Below are positions 48,895 through 59,192 of a stretch of DNA of 64,000 nucleotides, piece after piece. Location: the NCBI RefSeq assembly GCF_029784155.1, contig NC_073692.1, positions 18,912,126 to 18,976,125 of the forward strand, read 5' to 3'. The notes under the pieces were generated by a model. The model saw only the letters and a program-made list of their open reading frames with translations. It did no database searches and was not told the DNA's origin. The first letter of the stretch is position 1, and each line of letters opens with the position of its first letter. Origin of the DNA: Uranotaenia lowii. Lineage: Eukaryota > Arthropoda > Insecta > Diptera > Culicidae. A program made the translations under genes and the position numbers.

Positions 48895-49004
48895 CAGAAC
48901 AACCATATTCGAGCATATGGAAACGAGATTTACAAGGTGTCACTTGGATTTGCATTTTGTTGCATTAAGATCTCGTTTCCATATGCTCGAATATGGTTGT
49001 TCTG
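48895..49004. repeat. Perfect 35-bp inverted repeat with 40-bp loop
   Basis: The arm at 48895-48929 (CAGAACAACCATATTCGAGC, then ATATGGAAACGAGAT) is the exact reverse complement of 48970-49004. Perfect identity over 35 pairs in otherwise decayed surroundings suggests either a recent small element or a selected RNA hairpin. Confidence 0.85.
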
Positions 49005-49254
49005 GCAACCTGGGTAAGCCCCAGGTAGGTAACTGAATTATAAAAATCTAAAAAAAAAAACTTCAAAATACTAGCTTAAGATGTGAAAAATTATGTCATC
49101 ATAATTTTGTGTTCATTAAAAGATACCTCAATTATTTACGTTATATAAAATTAAAAATTATATCAGTGCTGTGGTATACAAGTGTTGCATCTTACCTAAG
49201 GTTACCAGAATTTTTTCAGCAGATATCCGGGTCGGACAAATCGGGAAATTTTAA

Positions 49255-49425
49255 AAAAGACATACACCGTCTTAGCCGATTTAGGCTTTACATACTGAAT
49301 AAATGACGCGGACAACTTAAGATTAACATTTAACACCCAGTACCGAAATGGGAATCGAACCCATGCCATCAGTGGACCAGCGATTACCGTCTTACCACGC
49401 TAACCACTCGACCACCGAGACGTAC
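49255..49425 (-). repeat. tRNA-headed SINE-like repeat
   Basis: On the minus strand the 5' part has an A box (TGGTCGAGTGG, 49414-49404) and a perfect B box (GGTTCGATTCC, 49361-49351), with a five-pair T-arm ATGGG/CCCAT. No acceptor stem forms, so it is not a tRNA gene. The body that follows (GTTAATCTTAAGTTGTCCGC to GCCTAAATCGGCTAAGACGG) recurs without head at 26105-26178. Polymerase III promoter plus unrelated body equals a SINE; the name of the family is not claimed. Confidence 0.7.
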
Positions 49426-49617
49426 ACCTACTTTTATAACTGAGGCACTTAGGATCAGAGGGGTGCAAGGGATTTTTTATCAAAACTAAGATAAACTGTT
49501 TTTTTTGATAGTTAAAGTATAGATTAACATTCTGTGGAAGACACAGGTCAAAAGAAAAATTATTTCGATATTTGTAAGCTATTTATAAAAAAACGTGTCA
49601 ATAAAAATCCTGTTTCG

Positions 49618-49665
49618 TTTGGTGTCAGAAGGGTGCAAGTGCACTTGCACCCTTCTGACACCAAA
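49618..49665. repeat. Perfect 48-bp palindrome without spacer
   Basis: TTTGGTGTCAGAAGGGTGCA, then AGTG, is followed at once by its exact reverse complement, centred between 49641 and 49642. The arm closely matches the terminal core of the surrounding element, so it looks like two end sequences fused head to head. Confidence 0.95.
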
Positions 49666-49872
49666 GCATTATACTTTTAGGCTGGTTTCATTAGAACGTA
49701 TACATTTTTTTCAGTTGAAAACAACAACATCTAGCTCCGACTAGGATTTTCTACTGGTTCTGTCTGACCAGGATAATCCAAAGTCCTCAGATAGAGAAGT
49801 GATTAAAATAGATTCAGGTGTAACTTCGTCGGCATAAAAATCTCATTGTTATGGATACAAAAAATTCTAAAA

Positions 49873-50601
49873 TATTTTTTTATGGCAAATTTAGCCAATG
49901 CTAATAGGGATAAAAGGCAAACACAAAACGCACTTAACAATAATTTTTTGGCAAATATATCTAAGAAAAATCTCTCGGATGAAAGCTCAGAGGATTCAGA
50001 GTTTTCGACAGGCTCTGATCATGATGTTACATACTATCCCACGGAACAAAATGAAACTTCGAAAAGTTCAGATGAGTCGTTGCGACAGGTAGTTTATAAA
50101 AACTTACATAAAGTCTTTTAAGGAATATGTACATAACTGTTTAGGAAAGAGGCCTGGTATAATTAGACCAAAAAAGAAAAATTAAACATCCACGGTTCTT
50201 CTGGAGAATCAGAAGTTGCTGCTGCTGCAGTTGCTAGCGAGAATGAGTCCATTCCTGGAGAGTCAACTGGCCATTCATCAAGACCCCAAAAACGCCAACG
50301 AAATCAGGCAGTCTGGAAACTAATCTTGCGAAAAAAGCTACGAAACCAAGAGGAAGCGTACGTTGGTTCTACCGGAAAAAGCGACCAGCTAAACAGTTAA
50401 TTCCAATGAATGAACACATATGCAGGTATTCTTGTGTATCCATTAAGGAAAAGGAGAGATTGAAAGTTTTCAACAAATTCTGGGAATTAGGATAGTGGAA
50501 CTTGCTAACCTCATTCATTATGAGTTGCATAGAAATTCGAAGCCCGAAAACGCAGAAAATTAAATGTCTGAACAAAAACAAAACATCTAGTATCATACTT
50601 G
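49873..50601 (+). pseudogene. Decayed uncharacterised protein gene inside the candidate transposon
   Basis: First comes an acidic stretch in one frame (DESSEDSEFSTGSDHDVTYY, about 49975-50035) that stops near 50119. From about 50205 another frame reads ESEVAAAAVASENESIPGES, then RPQKRQRNQAVWKLILRKKL and RNQEEAYVGSTGK. A frame change near 50380 leads to KKRPAKQLIPMNEHICRYSC and KEKERLKVFNKFWELG, then a stop and WNLLTSFIMSC. The order acidic N-terminus, basic Trp-Lys-Arg segment, Lys-Pro-Ala-Lys, spaced cysteines and Phe-Trp-x-Leu resembles, to my recollection, a large unnamed arthropod protein family that looks transposon-associated. I cannot name it. The hAT-like MITE cuts the frame at 50601. 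Confidence 0.55.
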
Positions 50602-51092
50602 TAGTGAACCTTCATATAAGAGAAGCGACATCTGATCCCTCTTAAAATAGAATATGTGGCAACATCGCCGAAATCTTGGACAAAAAAAATCCCAGCACTG
50701 TTTTCTGTCTCAATGTTCAAGCTCTAAAGTGAACGCTCCTTCAATCCAACAAAACAACATTGAACTCGATGCCCGAAGGATCGCGATAAACGGTATGAAT
50801 GACTTGAATTTCGTTAATAATCAGTTAGTTTTCTAACTAGAAACATGATACACCAAAGCATTAAAAAAAATTGCACCTAATCTTAAATTCATATGACCAG
50901 CTAAAAAATTATCTGTTTGAACTATAACAACAATCGCAATACCTTCCATGGTTGAATTTTCAATAAGAAAGGTAAAAGCTCTGCGACAAAATGCTCGGAT
51001 CGATTGGAATCGATTTTGACAGTTCTTTTGCTCGATTGGAATTTTGTGTTTCAGATGTCACTTCTCTTATATACAGGTTCACTACATACTTG
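50594..51092. mobile_element. hAT-like MITE copy 2 with perfect 8-bp target duplication
   Basis: The element (50602-51084, 483 bp) begins TAGTGAACCTTCATATAAGA and ends TATATACAGGTTCACTA. CATACTTG stands directly outside both ends (50594-50601 and 51085-51092). It is the reverse complement of the 33903-34377 copy along its whole length, with small indels. Removing it and one CATACTTG rejoins the reading frame of the host element's protein remnant (SSIIL to VVFMV). Confidence 0.93.
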
Positions 51093-51506
51093 TGGTGTTC
51101 ATGGTTTAGACATTATCACAGTAAGCCGGTGTCTGACTTGTAAAATAAAGATTATTATAAATTATACTTTTAAAAGAAACGGGTGTTATTTCTCGGTTCC
51201 CACAATACTGAAAATACTCGTTACATACAGGTTCCAAAAGGATGCTATCATATTGTTTGGAGTCAGAGGGGTGCAAGCTAAAAATATCAATAAAAGTAGA
51301 TCGCCGTTTTAACATAAATATCGCAAAAACTTTGGTTTTTCTTCCAGAATCGTTCATTTTAGACCTTATGAGACACACTCCACCGAAAATTTAGTAGAAA
51401 AATTGATTCGATAATTTTGATTTAGAAAAAAAACTTTGAGGCCCGTTTTCTCGAAATCATAATTTCGGCACTTGCACCCCTCTGATCCTAAGCGCCTCAA
51501 TTGTAA

Positions 51507-52300
51507 CGAACGAGTTCCCCGAAGCGCTGCGTGACGTGTTTGTGCTGATCTACGCGGAGGATATGAAAATGTTCCTTCCTGTTCGGTATCCCAAGGATAG
51601 TATGGTTCTACAGAATGCGCTTAACAAATTTTTTGAGTGTTGCTGCCATTATGGTTTGAAAATCAATGCCTCAAAATGCAGCGTGATCACCTTTTCAAGG
51701 AAAATGAGCAACATAATGCACGATTATTGTCTTGAAAACAACTGTTCCGTAACAAGAAAATCCTCAGTGTAAGATCTAGGCGTAGAGTTGGATGCAAGAC
51801 ATATCGAACAAGTCGTTGCCAAAGCCAATTCCATGTACGGTATGGTTATTTAGCAGGATTTGTCACGAGTTTGACAATCCTTATACTATCGTCTCGATTT
51901 ATGTTGGACTTATCCGAACCACTATCGATTATGCCAGTATTATGTGGCAGCCATACTACAATGTTCATAAGAATAGAATCGAAAGAGTTCAAAAACGGTT
52001 TCTAAGGTACGCCTTGAGAAACCTTGGCTGGCAAGAAGATATGCCAGAATATCGAGCTTTGTGTAGGCTGGTTGGCTTGGACTCACTAGAAAATCGCAGA
52101 AAATCAATCGACATGTTGTTTTTAAAGGATTTGACCTGTGGAAAATATTTTTCACCATATTTGATGTCACAGATTTCTAGTAACGAAGGACGTAGCAGTC
52201 TATGCAGCATACGACCGTTCCAGCTCCCTAACCGAATTCAAAACTACGCTTGCAATGAACCAATATACAGAATGATGGCGTGATGCTAACGTGATAAAAC
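51507..52300 (+). pseudogene. Non-LTR retrotransposon fragment (RT end and C-terminal region)
   Basis: The first frame reads RDVFVLIYAEDMKMFLPVRY; YAED stands where RT has YADD. It continues with GLKINASKCSVITFSRKM and stops near 51772. A second frame from about 51860 gives PYTIVSIYVGLIRTTIDYAS, then RIERVQKRFLRYALRNLGWQ and LENRRKSIDMLFLKDL, ending NEPIYRMMA at 52283. The layout equals that of the 29694-32131 element but the sequence is clearly a different subfamily. The 5' part is missing at the border of the 49441-51499 element. Confidence 0.85.
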
Positions 52301-52440
52301 TGAATATGTCCAGAGAACAAATCAAAAATAGACTTAAGTTTGTTTTCTCATAAATATATTGTAAACACCATTAAAGATAAAAGGCTGAAGCCTAGGATCT
52401 GTATAAAGTAAATAAATAAAATAAATAAATATATGAATTT
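52300..52440 (+). other. 3' UTR and (TAAA)n tail of the non-LTR fragment
   Basis: Ends AAATAAATAAAATAAATAAA near 52410-52430, a microsatellite tail typical of several non-LTR clades. Confidence 0.65.
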
Positions 52441-54488
52441 TTCTAGAGCTCACCTCTGTTCCCCAGCAAATTAGGAATCACTTAAACTTGAATATCGACT
52501 CTCTTACTTGATTTGTAAAAGTTTTCTCTGAAATTCATGTCATTTCTGTCCACTATGCCGACCAAAGAAAATTCTGACACAGACCTCTCATCCAGTAGAC
52601 ACCACGGGACCCCCGGCGCTCTAGGATCCTCGTCTTCTCGCCGCGTGTCACTGATCTGATTTGGAGCGAAAGGGAAACACCGAAAAAAGTGCAAGCAAGC
52701 AAGCGAGCAAGTGGCACAAAGTGGTCGTCTTTGGTTCGTCCGTTCCAATTCATCCCCCCTTACCAGCCCACTCAGGACTAACAACCCGGAGGGCTGCTGC
52801 TAGTTTTCTCTTCCAGCAGAACAATGTGAGCAACTCAGCTGTGGGTGGATGGGTGAAAAAAGTAACAGAAAAAAAGGAAGCAAAAGGACTCGTCCGTTGC
52901 CGTCGGTTGCTCAATAACTGCAAATGGGCGTCACCCGAGCTATTTCTTCTGCTAGATAGACAGCACCACCAATACAAACGGATGAAAATGTAACGAATCT
53001 GCGCCCACGGATGAAGGAAATGACAGACGGTAGGGAGGGAAATCCTTCAGCATCAGCCGGCAGCACCCAAACCTAGACCTAAAAGATGTTTGTACATAGC
53101 ATTAACGCTCAGCTAGCTCTAGCTATCTAGCGCTAGCGTGTATGGCTGTGTGTCCTTTTTCCGGCTCGTTGCTCATTGTCGGTTGGCAGGATGAATGGCT
53201 CGTCGAAGGACCGCTGCTGCGGATTGCGTGTGCTCAAGAAGAAGGGAAAACGGAATAGGATACAAATTGCTCGGGAGGGGTGGAGTTGCGGAGTTGCTTT
53301 ATACCTTTTGCATGCTTGGTTGTTCGCTTTTGGCTTGGATCGGTCTTCGGTTGTATTTGTGCCTGTCTCCGGGTATGATTATGCGCAAATTTTGCTGTGT
53401 CGTATTAGCTAGCAGGGAGAAGCACCGACAAAAAAAGGATAAGAGCATAATACCGGTGCGGTGGCAGCTGACTGAATCCGTCCGTACGTCGGCAGCTTGC
53501 CAGTCGCAGAAAAACATCGCACATACATAGGCCTTCTCGCTCTGGCGTTAGGAGTTTTCCCAATGTGCAAAAGAACAGAAAGGAACACCCCAGCTTGCTG
53601 AGATTTGTTGAGACTTCAGCTCGTCGACCGACCCTATCAGTTCGGATCCGGTGCCGTTGTTTGCTCAGACCAGTTTCAACTGTCGAACCGGTTGCACACT
53701 TTACCGGGCGCCAATTGTACGTTGCGAATCTCAAGTTGTTCGATCCCCACACACAAAGTGCAAAGTGAACTACTCTCCGGATCGGATGTGCGGTGCAGGA
53801 ATTGTGCAAAAGTGTACCACTTTCACGCACCGAGCACCAACTCACCCCACCAGTCAGTAGTCAGCAGTCGTGAACGAAGACCGTACCCAGTGAGGAAAAG
53901 TTTACGGAATGAACAGACCTTATCTGTAGAAGGTGGATATATGTAGAGTGTTCCTTACACGGGAGCGTATAAGGAAGAAACCCCAATTTAAACGAAGCTA
54001 GAGTTTTCGACGAGTGCCAGCTTCTTGAACCAAGTGCCGACGACGCCGCAATCAATTGAATTAATTTATACACCCATTAATTGAGAAGAAGCACCCGCAT
54101 TTGGCACCTTTCGAGTAGCAGCAGAGAAAACAATAAATTGAGGAGTTGAGTGTTAGTTTGAACGAGGATAATCGACCAATCTCGAAGTGTGTAATCAACT
54201 TTGACTGGGAATCACAATATGTGCGATACTAGCTAAAACAGTTAGAGAACCGGAACGTTTTTTTTTGTTGGTCGAAGAAGAAGGAAACTTTTAATCTGAG
54301 TGAATTGAGTGGATTTTAACACATCGCAGCCCATCAACTTCATCAACGTTATTCAACATACGAAGGTTACGGATTAACAGCACTGTTTGGGAGGAACTTT
54401 TCGAGGAACTTTTTTGTGTTCTCGATTAAGAGTTCCCGACGCTTGAACGTCCGACGCTTCAACAACATCTCGGCTCCGGCAGGGCAAC
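52441..54488 (+). promoter_or_regulatory. Presumed promoter and 5' UTR region of the Fezf-like gene
   Basis: GC-richer than its surroundings from about 52550 to 54480, with no transposon remnant recognised. TCAGT-type initiator words cluster at 53851-53875 (CAGTCAGTAGTCAGCAGTCG), and AGACC, a possible downstream element, is at 53878. A long 5' UTR would run from there to the ATG at 54489. The exact start site is a guess. Confidence 0.35.
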
Positions 54489-54500
54489 ATGGTTTATTTT
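54489..54500 (+). CDS. Fezf/earmuff-like zinc-finger protein, first coding exon (4 codons)
   Basis: GGCAACATGG gives a good insect start context. ATG GTT TAT TTT is followed at once by GTAAGT (54501). Four codons end in phase 0, matching the frame of the acceptor at 59192 (AGT CCA CGT GGT ATG). The joined N-terminus is [17 protein letters not shown]. If this exon is not used, translation could start at the ATG at 59205. Confidence 0.6.
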
Positions 54501-55935
54501 GTAAGTATCTCGAGGTTTTTGTTACATTTTTTCTAGAACACAATTCAAAAATTGATTGATTTATTGATTACATTAACCTACAGTTTTAATGCTTGTTGTA
54601 ACGATCTTTTTAAAAAAAATTCTTGCTTTTGAACGGAAATCTTCGCTCAACTTAAAAATTGATTAACATGCATGAATAGTGTCATACTTGGCCACTTGAA
54701 ATGTAAAATCTTCGAATATGAATTGTGGAAGGGTGTGTGTAACGAAAATAAAGTTTAGCTGGTTTATCGTTGTTTAGTCAACGATCAGAACCCCTTTTTC
54801 AGGCTAATTCGACCATACTTTTTTTTCTGAGCATGAAATACTGTAGATTCAGGATCAGAGTAGATAATAATTTAGCCGAGGATGATTAAATTATCAAACA
54901 ATTTAATAGTGACCCAAATCTATGAAATATTCAATTCAACCTTGCATCGAGTTGTCTAAGCAATGCCCAATAGAGAAATCCAGAATAGTTGAATCAACCT
55001 TACATTATGGCTGATTGCACCAAATCTGTGATCCAATCAATATCGGTAACATTTAATCCATGCCAAACCTGATAACGCATAAAATTCCAACAAAATTTGT
55101 TGTACCTTTTAATACTTTCTAAACAGTATATTTTACCTAATCCGCTCTTGAGTGTCAATATGACCCTATTAGAAGTTTGGCGACTTATAACTTTATTCGG
55201 GTGCATTCGGAATAAAACCCGCTGTACCTCTCTTGTTTTTTCAACCGTGTTTTACCGAATTTGTAGTTTTGAAAACATCGTAATGTAACTCAAATATATT
55301 TCTCAGACATTATTCACCTCAACACTTCAGTTTTTCGTTATTCAAAGTCTAAAAAAATCGCATGTTTTTCTCGAAAGCTGAAGTTAGAAGCTATACGGAT
55401 ATACGGATAGCTATATAATTTTTTGAAATTTATTAAGAAAATGGTTACAAAAAATGTAAAAAAGTGGTGTAAAAACCGAACTTTTCAGTCAATGATCCAT
55501 CAGAATTGTTTAAGTCATTACAGATAAATTTTGAAAAAGGATTGAAAAATTGACGTAATTTAGCACAATTAAGCATTTTTAGATTTTCAAAATACGAAAT
55601 ACAGAATTGTTTAAGAAATTTTCAAAGGTAGCTGTTTTTCGAACTTTTTGTCAATTTACAATTTCTCAGATTTTCTCGCACTTTAATTCAACTTTTTACT
55701 AGATTTTGCGTACATTCACCTTTTTTTACATTTTATGTGGTCATGATCTTAAAAAAATTCCAAAAAATATATATTTCCATATCTGCAACGTGTAGCTTCT
55801 AACTTCAGCTTTCTTGGAAACTATGTGAAATTTTTCTTTGACTTTCTTATTTTTTTGTTTTTAAATTTGCCTGGAGTTTTCTTCATAAACGTCCAGAAAC
55901 GGTTATTGAAGAAAGTCGAAACTCAAATATTAAGG

Positions 55936-56777
55936 TCAGGGGAGAATGGGAATACTTGATCCTTTTTTTTATTTTCTTCATCATATCTTTTTGGAAAAAG
56001 CTTGTAAATTCAAGTTTAAATGTTGCGAAAGACAATACATGAAACTGTAGATGAGCTAGAAGCGTTGAATTGAAAGTTAAAGGAGTCTTAATCTTTTTCA
56101 GGGTGCCCTAAGCTTTGATAAAAATCATGCAACATCTAAAGATAAAAGTTCCAATGACTTTTTTTGGCCATATTGGCTTTCATTTCGCAGTTTATAAGTT
56201 TCAGACAAAACGATTTATTAAAGTTTGTCTACTACCCTATATTCATTGCATAATTAAAGGCGCAATTTTCTAATTTTCATATAAAAGCAATTTTTGAGTC
56301 TCTTTTATCAGCAAATTATTGAATAAATAAAAGTCATTGAATAAATATTAATAATTTCATGCTATTCAATGATCAACATTCACTCAGAAGAAAAATATAT
56401 CATTTTGCACTCGAAAATGAAAAATATTATCATTTTCTTAAAAAAAGTTGAGAATTTACTATTGCTTTGAAAATGTGGCATTAACAAGTTCATATAAAGA
56501 TCTAACGATTGGCATATTGAAATAAATATTTCGTGTGGGCAATATTTTGAAATGATAAAAAAAGCTCTAAAAGTAACATTTTGTTAGATTTTTCAAACAA
56601 AGTACAATAACTCAAAAAATAAACTTTAAAATTTTTTTTTGAGATAACAGCTTTGTTGTTTTGATCTATTTGGAAAAGAATTCTAGACCATTTGACCTAT
56701 GTGAGACATTCTAGTTTCGAGATATATCTGAGGAATCAAGTGTCCCCGGGGATCAAGTATCCCCATTCTCTCCTACA
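55936..56777. mobile_element. MITE-like element related to the 223-1179 element
   Basis: The left end AGGGGAGAATGGGAATACTT, then GATCC, matches the inverse of the right end (AGGAGAGAATGGGGATACTT, then GATCC). The pattern AGGGGAGARTGGG.ATNCTTG also fits the 223-1179 ends, so the two are related families. No coding frame inside. Confidence 0.65.
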
Positions 56778-57414
56778 TATCACTTCTTTTTAACTGTATT
56801 GCAGCAAAATATGAAATTATTGAATCCAACTTTGAAAACTTCTGATAAATATATACTTTAGAAAGAAAAATTTAACCATATTAATAGTTCAAAGTTATAG
56901 ATTTTTATATGATTTTTTGGCATGATTTTTTTTATTAGGGACCTTTTTTGACATTAGGTTTCTATGATTTTTCTTGGTTATTGATGATTTGTGATTATTT
57001 TTAGCTCTTCTTTCTTCTAAAGATTTTATCAAATTTTTTGAAATGACCGAAGTTTAGACCATTTTTGGTGGTCTTTCTCAAGTAATCCGTCCGTTGTTAT
57101 TGTGAATTTCGTTTTTTTTTTCAGCGTTCAGGAATCCAGTCATCGCTGCTTTTTGCTTTAATCGGCGAAAATTACAATTTTTCATCCAATTTTTGAACGG
57201 TCGTATTTCAACTTCAACTCGCTTTTCGAAAAATGGAATCTATGATATTCCCTATGAACCTTGGTCAAAACTTCAATGGATAATAACAACAAACAGATAA
57301 TTTCCTTGAGACCTTCCACCAAAAATGGTCGAAACGTTGGGCATTTCAAAAGCTTAAGACCCCTTTAATTTTTAAAAGTTTGATAAAATTATGGCCACCA
57401 AAATTAAATTTAAA

Positions 57415-57905
57415 ACAGTTTTGAATCAACTATAACTTGTCAGAGGACAAGTTGTTATTGATATTATTTGTTCGATTAAAAAACACAGATGGCTTTGATT
57501 GATTTTCTGGACTTCATTTCAAAAGAAGGGTAGAAAATTCTCTTTTTTTTAACTTGAAAAATGGCTTTCTAGAGGACAAGTCCCCATTAATTAAAAAAAA
57601 AAACAATTCACAATTATTTTTTAATAGTTTTGATTAAAAGTTGACTTGCTAAAAAGTCCCTTATAGTATTTTGACTACATACAGTTCTGGTATTAACTTG
57701 AAAAAGGGACTGTTGATTTTAAATAGTTTTGATCAAACTGTGGCTTGCAAGAGGACACATCCTGATTGGGTTTGGCTAATTTTAATTGAAAACGATGGCT
57801 TGCAAGATGACAAGTCTTCATTAATTTTGAATGACCAAAAGATGACTTGCTAGAATGGAAATGTATCCATTAATTTTAAACAGTTTTTGAATGATTTACC
57901 ATTCG
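57415..57905. repeat. Degenerate intronic tandem repeat, about 65-80 bp period
   Basis: Phrases like CTTGCAAGAGGACA, CTAGAGGACAAGTCCCCATT, CTTGCAAGATGACAAGTCTT and CATTAATTTTGAATGA, alternating with TTTTGATCAAACTG-type words, recur about six times. No function is evident. Confidence 0.6.
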
Positions 57906-58166
57906 ATTGATGATTTTGAATAGTTTATCATTCGAAATAGAACGCTCTGAACTAGGCAATAATTCTTAGCTGATAAAGGCGGAGAATCTTATGTACAAAT
58001 CTAATATAAACGAGCTTCTCTAACTTGATCAGAACTTTTTATAACTTAAGTAAACTGCATTCAAAATTTAGACGAAAACACGTGGGAATTCAACCACAGT
58101 TCATAGAAAAAAAGTGAAAGAAAATAAAATATTCATTATATTTTAAATGTTCATAAGAGCAAATTC

Positions 58167-58445
58167 AATGGTGTTGGGAAAAGTGGTAGAAATTTTGACA
58201 TTTTGAAAATTTTACCATGCAAAAATGTTTTCAAGATCTTTGGGCGTTGTATTTTTTACAGCACTGTTTCTATTTCAGCCATATGTGATAGAAATATTAC
58301 TATTTTTGCATCACAGCATGCGAAACTACAATACGTGTTGTTAAAAAACTTGAAAGCCACACATCTTGAAAATGTTTTTGCATGGAAAAATGTTCAAAAT
58401 GTACAAAAAGTGACAAAATTTCTACCACTTTTTCTCAACACCAGT
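58167..58445. mobile_element. Short inverted-end element (MITE-like) in the Fezf-like intron
   Basis: The left end TGGTGTTGGGAAAAGTGGTA, then GAAATTTTG, equals the inverse of the right end (TGGTGTTGAGAAAAAGTGGT, then AGAAATTTTG) with one mismatch and one extra A. The inner arms also pair (CATGCAAAAATGTTTTCAAGAT with the inverse of ATCTTGAAAATGTTTTTGCATG). About 279 bp; no clear target duplication. Confidence 0.7.
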
Positions 58446-59192
58446 GAACTTACTTTAAGTGTGTGAATTTTAAGAGCTGCAGATGGCATTACATAACCTG
58501 CTTAAAAAAAGAGGTTGGTGTCTTGCAATCAGTTTTGATCTTAAAATCATTATCCCAATCGATAACCCTTTGCTTTGATATTCTAACATCAAGCATATGC
58601 ACAAAAACGTAATATATCGTTTACCATCAACATAATTTAATGCTAGCAGTCTCACACAATAGTATGGGCGTGTGCCTAAAACTTGTTCAAACAATTCATC
58701 GCCTGAAATTCTATTTTGTCAACAGTTCAAAATACAGAATTTTCGATGTACTTTCAATGAACAATGAGAGCTCCCGATGTCGCGCATTACAAAATTGACC
58801 CTTGCAAACGAAGAAAGGGAATTCACACGTTAAAATACCTGAATTTTCTATTCATTCCACTCAGACTTAAATTTAATTAACCTTCCACTATTAAAAGAAC
58901 CATCCATGGGCAAATCGCAACCATCATCGGTGTCAATCGTTTTATTCTTCCCGGGGTTATTCGGGTTGAACAATGACTTTTAACCCCTTTCCCGGAATCA
59001 AAAGCTGAAATTGAAAGAACCAAATTCAATTCAATTCAATATGGATCCGGGCCCCCTCGTTCCCTCGTTAAGGTGGCATCCAGCGGCGCCTGATGAAATT
59101 TTCCTCTCCCAGCCTTTCGAAATTTTAAGATTTTTTTTTTCGGGAATCAGTGATTCTGATGGTTTGTTTTTTCTATCCGTTCTTTCTTCCAG

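Larger units (their letters stand above)
49441..51499. mobile_element. Candidate DNA transposon of uncertain family, with long inverted ends and end-like internal repeats
   Basis: The left end is TGAGGCACTTAGGATCAGAG, then GGGTGCAAG. The right end, read inverted, is TGAGGCGCTTAGGATCAGAG, then GGGTGCAAG: 28 of 29 bases agree. Flanks TTATAAC (49434-49440) and TTGTAAC (51501-51507) could be a mutated target duplication. The core TCAGARGGGTGCAAG also occurs inside, as both arms of a perfect palindrome (49618-49665) and at 51263-51277 (TCAGAGGGGTGCAAG). A decayed gene for an acidic-then-basic protein lies between. A hAT-like MITE is nested at 50602-51084. Without it the element is about 1.57 kb. 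Confidence 0.75.
54501..59192 (+). other. Large first intron of the Fezf-like gene
   Basis: About 4.7 kb from GTAAGT to TTCTTTCTTCCAG. It is AT-rich and holds a MITE-like element (about 55936-56777), a degenerate tandem repeat (57415-57905) and an inverted-end element (58167-58445). Between them no exon is seen. Enhancers for a neural gene could lie here but cannot be read from sequence. Confidence 0.55.

Noticed and set aside
49330..49425. Functional tRNA gene
   Set aside because: A and B boxes and T-arm are present but no acceptor stem pairs, and the body is repeated elsewhere, so a SINE fits better.
53195..53946. Overlapping frames of about 110-146 residues upstream of the Fezf-like gene
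   Set aside because: They overlap on both strands, have no family match or codon bias I can see, and lie in the presumed promoter or 5' UTR.
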